From Fusobacterium perfoetens (lineage in GTDB: Bacteria > Fusobacteriota > Fusobacteriia > Fusobacteriales > Fusobacteriaceae): DNA of 64,000 nucleotides. The notes below the pieces were generated by a model, which worked only from the letters and a program-made list of their open reading frames with translations, made no database searches and had not been told where the DNA came from. Within the stretch, counting starts at the first letter, position 1. Each line of letters starts with the position of its first letter. The stretch covers positions 1 to 64,000 of the forward strand of contig NZ_JADYUD010000009.1 of the NCBI RefSeq assembly GCF_021531595.1, in the 5' to 3' direction. The translations under genes and the position numbers were made by a program. This document shows positions 16,430 through 24,410 of this stretch, one piece after another.

Positions 16430-17449
16430 TTGAGAATATTAATAATACATACAGCCTTTATAGGGGATATAGTTCTTTCTACACCTCTTGTAAGGAAAAT
16501 AAAAGAATCATATCCTGATTCATATTTAGCTTATGTAACAACACCTGCAGGAGCGGCAGTTTTAAAAAATAATCCATATATAAATGAGATAATAGAGTAT
16601 GACAAAAGAGGAGCTCATAAAGGAATAAGAGGTATTTATGAACTTGGAAAAAGACTTAGATATGAAAATTTTAATCTTGTGATAACTCCTCACAGATATC
16701 TTAGAAGTTCTTTTCTTTCGTGGCTTTCAAGATCTCCTGTAAGAAAGGGATATGACAATGCAGCAGGAGGATTTTTCTTTACAGAAAAAATTCATTATGA
16801 TAAATCTAAGCACGAAGTTGAAAAACTTTTATCATTTATAAATTGTCCTGAAACAAATGGAAAAAGATACGAAATAGAACTTTTTCCTGATAAAGATTCT
16901 CTTGAAAAGGCTGCAAATATTTGGAAAGCGAATAATCTTGAAAATAAAAAAACTGTAATTATAGCTCCGGGAAGTAAATGGTTTACAAAACAATGGCCTG
17001 TGGAATATTTTAACAAGGTTATTGATAATCTTTCAGAAGATGAAAATATAGGAATTATTGCAATTGGAGGAAAGGAAGAAATGTCTCTTTCTCTTCATAA
17101 AGAAAAGATTATAGATTTAAGAGGAGCAACTTCTCTCCTAGATTTAGCAGCAGTTTTAAAAAAAGGAAATGTATTACTAACAAATGACTCATCTCCTGTT
17201 CATATAGGATCAGCTTCTGAAAATACAAGAATAATAGCATTATTTGGTCCAACAGTGAAAGAGTTTGGTTTTTTCCCTTGGAGCAGAAACAGTGAAGTAA
17301 TGGAAATAAATAATCTTTCTTGCAGACCTTGTGGAATGCACGGAGGAAAAAAATGTCCTGAAGGACATTTTAAATGTATGAGAGATATTACTCCTGAAGC
17401 AGTGACAGAAGCTATAAAAAAATATTTGGGAAAAGATAAAAATGGATAG
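16430..17449 (+). CDS. Family 9 glycosyltransferase (heptosyltransferase II-like) 2
   Basis: 339 residues with a TTG start after AGAGGTG. N-terminus MRILIIHTAFIGDIVLSTPL is typical of WaaF/WaaC. Donor-site block LLTNDSSPVHIGSASE and the C-terminal cysteine signature CRPCGMHGGKKCPEGHFKCM are typical of lipopolysaccharide heptosyltransferase II proteins. Predicted to transfer heptose onto the inner core. The end overlaps the next gene by 8 bp, showing translational coupling. Confidence 0.9.
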   Translation: MRILIIHTAFIGDIVLSTPLVRKIKESYPDSYLAYVTTPAGAAVLKNNPYINEIIEYDKRGAHKGIRGIYELGKRLRYENFNLVITPHRYLRSSFLSWLSRSPVRKGYDNAAGGFFFTEKIHYDKSKHEVEKLLSFINCPETNGKRYEIELFPDKDSLEKAANIWKANNLENKKTVIIAPGSKWFTKQWPVEYFNKVIDNLSEDENIGIIAIGGKEEMSLSLHKEKIIDLRGATSLLDLAAVLKKGNVLLTNDSSPVHIGSASENTRIIALFGPTVKEFGFFPWSRNSEVMEINNLSCRPCGMHGGKKCPEGHFKCMRDITPEAVTEAIKKYLGKDKNG

Positions 17450-18134
17450 AAGAAAAGAAGGCAGAGATTATATATATTATAACCAGAAAGATACTGTGGA
17501 TTTTTATACGAGGATAAAGGGCAGAGATTATACAGTCTTAAGAACTTTAAAAGATGATAGCAGAAGTCTTGTTGAAGTCATTAGGATAAATGGGAAAAGA
17601 TATGTTTTGAAAGTTCCAAAAGAGAAAAATAGAAGAAAATGGCAGAGATTCCTTTCTATATTTAGAGGTGGCGAAAGCATGAGGGAATGTAAGCAGTTGG
17701 AAAAACTTATGCTTAATGGCTTTAATGCTCCAAGACCTTTTCTTGCACTTGAAAAAAGAAGATTTGGAATGACTGTTGATTCCCTTTCTGTAAGTGAATA
17801 CATAGAAAGCAGAGCAAGTACAGAAAAAGATATTGATATTGTATGCAGTTCTCTTAGAGAAATTCATAAAAAAGGATTTCTTCATGGAGATTCTCAAATA
17901 GAAAATTTTCTTGTTACAGACAGCAGAATATATCTTATAGATTGTAAACTTCTTAAAAATATATATGGAAAATTTGGAGAAATGTATGAATATATATATT
18001 TAAGAGAAAGTTGTTTTTTTGATTTAGATGAATATATAGATACAAAAGCTTTTTATTTTAAAGGTGCAAAGCTTTTAAACAGTTATCTTCATTGGTGGGG
18101 AGATTTCAGAAAAAAATTAAGAAATAAAGGTTAG
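17442..18134 (+). CDS. LPS core heptose kinase-like protein (RfaY/WaaY family)
   Basis: 230 residues resembling the RfaY/WaaY group of small protein-kinase-fold enzymes that phosphorylate heptose of the LPS core. Visible kinase elements: KRYVLKVPKEK (Lys of the beta3 strand, about 52-62), the catalytic loop HGDSQIENFLV (about 147-157, HGD-x4-N) and IYLIDCKLL for the metal-binding Asp. The N-terminus carries a short direct repeat (EGRDYIYY and KGRDYTVL). It lies between two GT9 genes with an 8-bp overlap upstream, strongly tying it to core assembly. Confidence 0.85.
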   Translation: MDRRKEGRDYIYYNQKDTVDFYTRIKGRDYTVLRTLKDDSRSLVEVIRINGKRYVLKVPKEKNRRKWQRFLSIFRGGESMRECKQLEKLMLNGFNAPRPFLALEKRRFGMTVDSLSVSEYIESRASTEKDIDIVCSSLREIHKKGFLHGDSQIENFLVTDSRIYLIDCKLLKNIYGKFGEMYEYIYLRESCFFDLDEYIDTKAFYFKGAKLLNSYLHWWGDFRKKLRNKG

Positions 18135-18144
18135 TGATGTAATT

Positions 18145-19152
18145 GTGAGAATACTTATTATAAGGCTTAGTTCAATAGGAGATGTTATTCTTACAACTCC
18201 TGTTTTAAAACAGCTGAAAGAAAAATATCCAGATATGACGGTTGATTTTCTTGTTATGAAAAATTTTAAAGATTCCATAGAAGGAGTGCCTTATATTGAT
18301 AATCTTATTCTTTTTGATAAAAAAGAAAATGATGGATATCAAAATATGGTAGCTTTTGGAAAAAAATTAGCAGGGAATGGGTACGACTATGTTTTTGATC
18401 TTCATAGTAAAATAAGATCAAAAATTATATCTAAGCAAATAGCTTCTTCTGGAGCAAAAGTTCTTGTATATCCAAAGAGAAAATGGTGGAAATCTCTTTT
18501 GGTAAAAATGAAACTTATAAAATATCATGTTGATGATACTATTGTAAAAAATTACTTTAAGCCTTTTAAAAAATTGGGACTTAAATATAGAGGAGAAGAA
18601 CTTTTATTTTCCTTTTCTGAAAAAGATTTAGAAAAAGTAAAAGGGTATGAAGGATTTTTTGTAATGGCTCCTGGAGCTTCAAAAGAGACTAAAAAATGGA
18701 CTAAAAAAGGTTTTGGAAATCTTGCTAAAAAACTTTATGAAAAATATAAAATAAAAACAGTTCTCATAGGAGGACGGGAAGATATAGAAAGATGTAACCA
18801 CATAAATAAAATAAGTGGAGATGTATGTATAAATCTTGCTGGAAAACTTTCTCTTAAAGAAAGTGGAGCACTTCTTTCAAAAGCAAAGCTTATGGTAACA
18901 AATGATTCTGGTCCGTTTCATATAGGAAGAGGTGTAGGATGTCGTACTTATGTAATATTTGGCCCTACTGATCCTGGAATGTTTGAGTATGATGAAAACA
19001 GCACTTTAATTTATAAAGATGAAATTTGTTCTCCGTGCAGCCTTCATGGAAACAGAGAATGTCCTAAAGGACATCTTAATTGTATGAATAAATTGAGTGA
19101 AGATATAATTTTAAAAGAGATAGAAAAATATATGGATAAAGTAACTAATTAA
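18145..19152 (+). CDS. Family 9 glycosyltransferase (heptosyltransferase-like) 3
   Basis: 335 residues with a GTG start. N-terminus MRILIIRLSSIGDVILTTP, donor block MVTNDSGPFHIGRGVGC, and cysteine signature CSPCSLHGNRECPKGHLNCM near the C-terminus, matching the second GT9 of this locus. Likely acts in LPS core elongation. Ten bases separate it from the kinase gene and 20 bases from recA, so recA may be partly transcribed from this operon. Confidence 0.88.
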   Translation: MRILIIRLSSIGDVILTTPVLKQLKEKYPDMTVDFLVMKNFKDSIEGVPYIDNLILFDKKENDGYQNMVAFGKKLAGNGYDYVFDLHSKIRSKIISKQIASSGAKVLVYPKRKWWKSLLVKMKLIKYHVDDTIVKNYFKPFKKLGLKYRGEELLFSFSEKDLEKVKGYEGFFVMAPGASKETKKWTKKGFGNLAKKLYEKYKIKTVLIGGREDIERCNHINKISGDVCINLAGKLSLKESGALLSKAKLMVTNDSGPFHIGRGVGCRTYVIFGPTDPGMFEYDENSTLIYKDEICSPCSLHGNRECPKGHLNCMNKLSEDIILKEIEKYMDKVTN

Positions 19153-19172
19153 TTTAAGGGGGTTCTACTCAT

Positions 19173-20249
19173 ATGGCAGTTAAAAAAAATGAAGCAGTTG
19201 ATAAAAACAAAGCACTTGAAAATGCAATAAAGCAGATTACAAAAGATTTTGGTGAAGGGTCTATAATGAAGCTTGGAGAAAATGCTTCAATGAATATAGA
19301 TGTAATTCCTACAGGAAGTATAAATCTTGATGCTGCCCTTGGGCTTGGAGGAGTTCCAAGAGGAAGAATAGTAGAAATATATGGAGCTGAAAGCTCAGGA
19401 AAAACAACTATAGCTCTTCATATTATAGCAGAAGCACAAAAAATGGGAGGAGTAGTTGCATTTATAGATGCTGAACATGCTCTTGATCCTGTGTATGCAA
19501 AAGCTCTTGGAGTTGATATTGATGAAATGCTTATATCTCAGCCTGATTTTGGAGAACAGGCTCTTGAAATAGCAGACATGCTAGTTCGTTCAGGAGCTGT
19601 TGATGTAATAGTAGTTGACTCAGTTGCAGCACTTGTTCCTAAAGCAGAAATAGATGGAGAAATGAGCGATCAACAAATGGGACTTCAGGCAAGACTTATG
19701 TCAAAAGCTCTTAGAAAGTTAACAGGAACTCTTAATAAATCAAAAACAACTCTTATTTTTATTAACCAAATAAGAGATAAAATAGGAGGATTTGGATTTG
19801 GACCTCAGACAACAACAACAGGAGGTAAAGCTCTTAAATTCTATGCTTCTGTAAGAATGGAAATAAAAAGAGTAGGATCTGTAAAACAGGGAGACGATAT
19901 AATAGGAAATGAAGTTCTTGTTAAAGTAACAAAGAATAAAATTGCTCCTCCTTTTAAAGAAGCTTCATTCCAGATTATGTACGGAAAGGGAATATCAAGA
20001 GTAGGAGAAGTTCTTGATGCTGCTATTGAAGCAAATATAGTTTCTAAATCAGGAGCATGGTTCAGTTATGGAGATATAAGACTTGGACAAGGTAAAGAAA
20101 ATGTAAAAGCAAGACTTGAAGAAGAAGCAGACTTGTTCAATGCAATTTATGACGAGCTAAAAGCTAAAAATGCAATAGGAACAGCTCATACAGGCACTGA
20201 AGAAGAGGATGTGGAAGAAAATGAAAATTTTGAGGATTCAGAAGAATAA
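19173..20249 (+). CDS. recA: Recombinase RecA
   Basis: 358 residues, full length. Walker [10 protein letters not shown] (71-79), Walker [18 protein letters not shown]1/L2 regions including [13 protein letters not shown] and [19 protein letters not shown], and an acidic C-terminal tail. Forms filaments on ssDNA for recombination and SOS induction. AAGGGGG precedes ATG. No obvious LexA-type palindrome is seen in the short upstream gap. recX overlaps its 3' end. Confidence 0.98.
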   Translation: MAVKKNEAVDKNKALENAIKQITKDFGEGSIMKLGENASMNIDVIPTGSINLDAALGLGGVPRGRIVEIYGAESSGKTTIALHIIAEAQKMGGVVAFIDAEHALDPVYAKALGVDIDEMLISQPDFGEQALEIADMLVRSGAVDVIVVDSVAALVPKAEIDGEMSDQQMGLQARLMSKALRKLTGTLNKSKTTLIFINQIRDKIGGFGFGPQTTTTGGKALKFYASVRMEIKRVGSVKQGDDIIGNEVLVKVTKNKIAPPFKEASFQIMYGKGISRVGEVLDAAIEANIVSKSGAWFSYGDIRLGQGKENVKARLEEEADLFNAIYDELKAKNAIGTAHTGTEEEDVEENENFEDSEE

Positions 20250-20766
20250 AATTCTTTTTGAAAACGGTGCTGAATTTTATTTGCAAAAAAATATAATAAA
20301 AGAATACAATATGAAAGAGAGCATGGAGATTGATAGGGAAAGCTATATGCTTTTAGCCGAATCTTCGGCTCTTTCTTTTTCTTATTGGCTTTTAGGAAAA
20401 AGAGATTACAGTACCAAGGAACTTGAAACAAAACTTTTGACAAAATACAAAGAAAAAATTATAATATCTAAAGTGATTACGAAATTAAATAACATGTGTT
20501 ATTTAAATGACGGTGACTTTGCAAAATCATTCATAGAATCTCATAAAAATTGGGGTAAGAAAAAGCTTGAATATCAGCTTGCTTTAAAAGGGATAAAAGG
20601 CTCATTAGTCAGAGAACTTTTAAGTGAAAATATAGATAATGAAATTACAGAGATTCAAAAATTATGGGAGAGAATGGGGGATAAAGAATACCGAAAAAAA
20701 GTTGAAAGTTTAATGAGAAAAGGTTTTGAATACAGTACTATAAAAAAAGCTGTTGAAAATCTTTGA
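20221..20766 (+). CDS. recX: Regulatory protein RecX
   Basis: About 181 residues, all-helical RecX repeats: [23 protein letters not shown] (about 50-72), [19 protein letters not shown], and a third degenerate repeat near the C-terminus. RecX inhibits RecA filament growth. The gene overlaps recA by about 29 bp from ATG 20221 (an ATG at 20209 is the alternative but abuts its ribosome site). The coupled recA-recX arrangement is classical. Confidence 0.9.
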   Translation: MKILRIQKNKILFENGAEFYLQKNIIKEYNMKESMEIDRESYMLLAESSALSFSYWLLGKRDYSTKELETKLLTKYKEKIIISKVITKLNNMCYLNDGDFAKSFIESHKNWGKKKLEYQLALKGIKGSLVRELLSENIDNEITEIQKLWERMGDKEYRKKVESLMRKGFEYSTIKKAVENL

Positions 20767-20777
20767 TAGGAGGTTTC

Positions 20778-21506
20778 ATGTTTGGAATAATACTTGCTAC
20801 TGTTTCTGCTGTTTGTCTTTTTATATATAAAGAGATAACTTTTATACCTGCACATTTTTATAAAAATAAAAAGAAAAAAACTTTTACAGCTAGAAAAAAT
20901 TTGCGTGATATAAGTTGTTGCTTTTTAAAGGTTCTTGGAACTAAAGTTGAAGTAGTATATAAAGATAAGGAAGCATTTGAACATTTGAATAGAGAAAAAG
21001 GAATAGTCTTAATAGCAAATCACCAAAGCAATTTTGATATTCCTGTTATTCTTTCAGGAATAAAATTTGATCTTGGTTTTGTTGCAAAAAAAGAGATGGA
21101 ATCATGGCCTTTTTTTCATAGATGGATGAGAAGAGGGAAGTATATATTTTTAGACAGAAGCAATCCCAGAGAAGGTATAAAAAGTATAAAAAAAGCAGTT
21201 AAAATAGTAAAAGAAGGTTATCCAACAGTTATTTTTCCAGAAGGAGAAAGAAGTCTTACAGGAGAAATTGGAAATTTTAAAAAAGGAAGTTTTAAACTGG
21301 CTCTTGATACAAATGGAATTATTGTTCCAATGACAATATGCGGGGCAATAAATATTCAGAAAAGAGGAAGCATAGCAGTAAGCAGAAACAGGAAAGTAAA
21401 GCTTATAGTAGAAAAACCTATTGACATTTCTATTCTTTCTGATGAAGAAAAGAAAAATTTAAACAATATTGTAAGAGATAAGATTATAGAAAATTATAAT
21501 AATTAA
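20778..21506 (+). CDS. plsC: 1-acyl-sn-glycerol-3-phosphate acyltransferase PlsC
   Basis: About 242 residues, membrane-associated acyltransferase of phosphatidic acid synthesis. NHQSNFD (the H-x4-D catalytic motif), the FLDRSNPREG block, and FPEGERS (acyl acceptor binding) are present; an N-terminal hydrophobic segment anchors it. ATG 20778 follows TAGGAGG and is preferred to the in-frame TTG at 20763. Probably in the recA-recX transcript. Confidence 0.92.
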   Translation: MFGIILATVSAVCLFIYKEITFIPAHFYKNKKKKTFTARKNLRDISCCFLKVLGTKVEVVYKDKEAFEHLNREKGIVLIANHQSNFDIPVILSGIKFDLGFVAKKEMESWPFFHRWMRRGKYIFLDRSNPREGIKSIKKAVKIVKEGYPTVIFPEGERSLTGEIGNFKKGSFKLALDTNGIIVPMTICGAINIQKRGSIAVSRNRKVKLIVEKPIDISILSDEEKKNLNNIVRDKIIENYNN

Positions 21507-21565
21507 AAATTTTATTTATTAAGTTTTAGTCGGTACGAATAAAATAAAAGGAAAGATGAATAAAT

Positions 21566-21594
21566 TTGACAATTCTTTGCTTTAGCTATATGCT
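21566..21594 (+). promoter_or_regulatory. Predicted promoter of truA
   Basis: TTGACA (21566-21571), 17 bp, TATGCT (21589-21594), about 38 bp upstream of the truA ATG. Confidence 0.7.
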
Positions 21595-21631
21595 ATATGT
21601 ATTGAATTATTAATTATTTTCAGGAGAGTGT

Positions 21632-22369
21632 ATGAGAAATATAAAAATTTCATATTCTTATGATGGCAGTGATTTTTATGGTTTTCAGAGGCAACCAGAT
21701 AAAAGAACTGTACAAGGAGAAATTGAAAGAGTATTAAATATAATTTTAAAAAAGGAAGTAAACCTAATCACAGCAGGGCGAACAGACAGAGGAGTTCATG
21801 CTAGAATGCAGGTTTCAAATTTTATAATAGATTCCACTCTTACCATACCTCTTGAAAATTTACAGAGAGCAGTTAATAAACTTCTTCCTTCAGATATTTC
21901 TATTTTTGATATAGATGAAGAAGATATGAGTTTTAATGCTCGTTATATGCCTAAAGCAAGAGCTTATGAATATATAATAACATGGGAAAAAGATGTTTTT
22001 TCAAGAAGATATAAGACATATATATCAAAAGAAGTTAATCCTGAAAAATTAAAAAGCATACTTTCTGTCTTAGAAGGAAAACATGATTTTAATAATTTCA
22101 GAATAAAAGATGAAAATAACAGAACAACTGTAAGAGAGATATATAAAATAGATGTATATTATAAAAAGGAAAATGAGATAGGGATATATATAGAGGGAAG
22201 TGCTTTTTTAAAAACTCAGGTTAGAATAATCGTAGGAACAGCACTTGATGTATATTTTAAAAGAAAACCAGAAAATTATTTAGAACTTCTTTTAAATGAG
22301 CCTCATATCCAAAGAAAGATAGAAGTTGCTGAGCCAGGAGGACTTTATCTTACAAAGATTGAATATTAG
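21632..22369 (+). CDS. truA: tRNA pseudouridine(38-40) synthase TruA
   Basis: 245 residues. N-terminus YSYDGSDFYGFQRQPDKRTV, catalytic Asp in AGRTDRGVHA (about 50-59), and the C-terminal FLKTQVRIIVGTAL motif are canonical. It modifies U38-U40 of tRNA anticodon arms as a homodimer. CAGGAGAG precedes the ATG. Followed after 9 bp by a GNAT gene, suggesting co-transcription. Confidence 0.97.
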   Translation: MRNIKISYSYDGSDFYGFQRQPDKRTVQGEIERVLNIILKKEVNLITAGRTDRGVHARMQVSNFIIDSTLTIPLENLQRAVNKLLPSDISIFDIDEEDMSFNARYMPKARAYEYIITWEKDVFSRRYKTYISKEVNPEKLKSILSVLEGKHDFNNFRIKDENNRTTVREIYKIDVYYKKENEIGIYIEGSAFLKTQVRIIVGTALDVYFKRKPENYLELLLNEPHIQRKIEVAEPGGLYLTKIEY

Positions 22370-22378
22370 GGAGAGATT

Positions 22379-22825
22379 ATGAAAATAGTGGAAGTATCCA
22401 TAAAAGATAAAGATTTGATGGACGGAATTGTGGAAATGGAAAAATCTACTTTTGGAAGATTTGGTGGAGTAGATTTATGGATATTAAAGCCGATAGTAAA
22501 ATTTGGAAGAGTTTTTGCTGTTGTTGAAAATGGAATCGTTATAGGAGCAGCAGAATTTATGGTTGCCTTTGATAGACCAGAAGCTTTTCTTTATGGCTTT
22601 TCTGTAATGGAAAAATATCGTGAACAGGGAATAGGAACTAATCTTCTTGTTCATTGTGAAAATTATTTTAAAAATTATGGAATAGAAGTAATATCTCTCA
22701 CTGTAGATCCTAAAAATGAAAAAGCAATAACACTTTACAAGAATCTTGATTATTATATAGAATCCTTAGAACTTGATGAATATGAACCTGGAATAGATCG
22801 TTATGTGATGAAAAAACAGCTGTAG
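22379..22825 (+). CDS. GNAT family N-acetyltransferase
   Basis: 148 residues. Motif A reads FSVMEKYREQGIGTNLLVHC (Q-x2-G-x-G/A signature REQGIGTNLL), then VISLTVDPKNEKAITLYKNL, the motif B typical of RimI/Ats1-like acetyltransferases. The partner substrate cannot be named. It is probably co-transcribed with truA. Confidence 0.85.
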   Translation: MKIVEVSIKDKDLMDGIVEMEKSTFGRFGGVDLWILKPIVKFGRVFAVVENGIVIGAAEFMVAFDRPEAFLYGFSVMEKYREQGIGTNLLVHCENYFKNYGIEVISLTVDPKNEKAITLYKNLDYYIESLELDEYEPGIDRYVMKKQL

Positions 22826-22849
22826 CCTTTGAAATTCCTCAACTAATAC

Positions 22850-22896
22850 TTTACTTTTTTCATATTTTTTTATATAATGAATTATAATCATTACAA
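22850..22896 (+). promoter_or_regulatory. Promoter and Per box of the perR-sor operon
   Basis: TTTACT (22850-22855), 17-bp spacer, TATAAT (22873-22878). Directly downstream, 22882-22896 reads TTATAATCATTACAA, matching the Per box TTATAATNATTATAA at 13 of 14 defined positions and covering the predicted start site. An overlapping inverted repeat TAATGA-N7-TCATTA (22875-22893) is also present. Position fits repression of its own operon. Confidence 0.8.
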
Positions 22897-22929
22897 AATT
22901 GTTGAGATTATCTGAAAGGAGGAATGTAA

Positions 22930-23358
22930 ATGACACATAATGTGGAAAATGTTGGGGAATATTTAAAAGAAAACGGAATAAAGCCGTCTTATCAGAGAAT
23001 GAAAATATATGAGTTCCTTTTACAAAATAGAATACATCCTACTGTTGATACTATATATAGAGCCTTGAATAAAGAAATACCAACTCTTTCAAAAACAACT
23101 GTATATAATACTCTTAATCTTTTTATAGAAAAGAAAATTGTAAATATTCTTGTTATAGAAGAAAATGAAACGAGGTATGATGCTTATTTAGAACTTCACG
23201 GTCATTTTAAATGTGAGAAATGTGGAAATATTTATGATATAGAAATGAACAGTGATACACTTGATCTTGCAGGTTTGGAAGGCTTTGAAATAAAAGAAAA
23301 ACATATATATTTCAAAGGTATATGCAAACACTGTCATGAACAAATGATAAAAAATTAA
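22930..23358 (+). CDS. perR: Peroxide-responsive repressor PerR (Fur family)
   Basis: 142 residues. The winged-helix part includes KPSYQRMKIYEFLL and TLSKTTVYNTLNLF. The regulatory metal ligands line up with PerR: H36, D84, H90, H92 and D103 (PerR has Asp at the last position where Fur usually has Glu). The structural Zn site C95-x2-C98 and C132-x2-C135 is complete. Predicted to repress under reducing, metal-replete conditions and to be inactivated by peroxide through His oxidation. Lies 42 bp before the superoxide reductase gene. Confidence 0.85.
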   Translation: MTHNVENVGEYLKENGIKPSYQRMKIYEFLLQNRIHPTVDTIYRALNKEIPTLSKTTVYNTLNLFIEKKIVNILVIEENETRYDAYLELHGHFKCEKCGNIYDIEMNSDTLDLAGLEGFEIKEKHIYFKGICKHCHEQMIKN

Positions 23359-23400
23359 ATTCTCTTAATAAAGAGAAATTAAAGAATAAGGAGGAATGAA

Positions 23401-23790
23401 ATGGAAAAATTAGATCTTTTTAAGTCTGAATGCGGAATGGTAGCAGAAGTTATTTACAAGGAAAGCAAAGAGTGTACAGGAAAAGCTGACGGAATTAAAG
23501 TTGAAAAGCTGGAAGAACACACAGAAGACGCAGCAAAAGAAAAACATGTTCCTTATATTGAAGAAAAAGAAAATGGATATCTTATAAAAGTTGGGAAAGA
23601 AACAGCACACCCAATGCTTGAAAATCATTATATCACTATGATAGAAATTATTGTAGATGAAGATAAACTTTACAGAAAATATTTAAAAGCAGGGGATGCT
23701 CCAGAAGCTTTCTTTGAAGTTCCTAAAGGAAAATCTGTAAAAGCAAGAGAATACTGTAATCTTCATGGATTATGGGTAAGTTCTAAATAA
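23401..23790 (+). CDS. Superoxide reductase (desulfoferrodoxin/neelaredoxin family)
   Basis: 129 residues. The catalytic Fe(His)4Cys site is intact: H49 in EKHVPYIE, H70 and H76 in HPMLENHY, C119 and H122 in EYCNLHGLW, with K48 near the open coordination site. The N-terminal ~40 residues look like a worn desulforedoxin domain, with only C11 and C25 instead of four Cys, so it resembles class III enzymes. It reduces superoxide to peroxide without making oxygen. Co-transcribed with perR and ended by a terminator. Confidence 0.92.
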   Translation: MEKLDLFKSECGMVAEVIYKESKECTGKADGIKVEKLEEHTEDAAKEKHVPYIEEKENGYLIKVGKETAHPMLENHYITMIEIIVDEDKLYRKYLKAGDAPEAFFEVPKGKSVKAREYCNLHGLWVSSK

Positions 23791-23815
23791 CAACTGATTG
23801 TTATATAGCATTAAA

Positions 23816-23847
23816 AGAGGACGGAATAAATCTGTCTTCTTTTTTTA
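23816..23847 (+). terminator. Terminator of the perR-sor operon
   Basis: AGAGGACGGA pairs with TCTGTCTTCT (two G-U pairs), 5-nt loop, seven T. Confidence 0.82.
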
Positions 23848-23866
23848 TTAAGTATTTGTAAATAAA

Positions 23867-23891
23867 AAAGGAACTGTTTTTCAGTTCCTTT
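23867..23891 (-). terminator. Terminator of the minus-strand cold shock gene
   Basis: Perfect 10-bp stem AAAGGAACTG / CAGTTCCTTT with a 5-nt loop; read on the minus strand it runs into TTTTTTATTT. It lies 14 bp past the stop codon. Confidence 0.88.
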
Positions 23892-23904
23892 AAAAGCTTA
23901 TGTA

Positions 23905-24102
23905 TTATAAAGATTTTATATTAGAAGCTTGTGGACCTTTTTCTCCTTGAACTAGGTCATAGCTTACTTTTTCATCTTCTTCAAGAGATTTAAAACCTTC
24001 TTTTTTTATTTGAGAGAAATGAGCAAAAACATCTTTACCATTTTCTCCTGTTATAAATCCAAAACCTTTTTCTGCGTTAAACCATTTTACTGTACCTTTC
24101 AT
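23905..24102 (-). CDS. Cold shock protein (CspA family)
   Basis: 65 residues, a single cold shock domain. [17 protein letters not shown] carries RNP1 (KGFGFI) and [10 protein letters not shown] carries RNP2. Binds single-stranded nucleic acid as an RNA chaperone. AGGTATCAC-type ribosome site (GGAGG at 24108-24112 on the minus strand). An unusually long 5' untranslated region is predicted. A paralogue lies at 59344-59544. Confidence 0.95.
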   Translation of the reverse strand: MKGTVKWFNAEKGFGFITGENGKDVFAHFSQIKKEGFKSLEEDEKVSYDLVQGEKGPQASNIKSL

Positions 24103-24410
24103 GTGATACCTCCATATTAATTTTGTTAATAATGATAACCTGACTTAATTTTTTTAACTCAATAATACTTGAAGGATACTTGTAAAAATTATTTTTAGAA
24201 AAATGTTTTTTTAAAGAAGCTTTAAATATTAAAACTTTAAATTATTAAACTGCTGTTTCATCACTACTCAATAAGTATACCATATAATCTTAAAATAAGA
24301 TAGTTTTATTTTTGTAAAATAAATAAAAAACAAAAAAATATATTTTAAAGAATTTAATTTATAGATGTTAAGAAATAAAAAAATTTTTTATAAAAATAAA
24401 AAAATATATT
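24103..24410 (-). promoter_or_regulatory. 308-bp gap holding the csp promoter and long leader
   Basis: On the minus strand an extended -10, TGGTATACT (plus-strand 24274-24282), would start RNA near 24267 and give a leader of about 165 nt before the cold shock ATG, as is common for cold-induced csp genes. The part nearest 24411 is plain AT-rich DNA next to the stop of the permease gene; I see no gene in it. Confidence 0.5.

Noticed and set aside
17442-17560. Direct repeat of a GCAGAGATTATA element at the start of the kinase gene
   Set aside because: Explained by the repeated protein segment GRDY; short and in frame, no sign of a mobile element.
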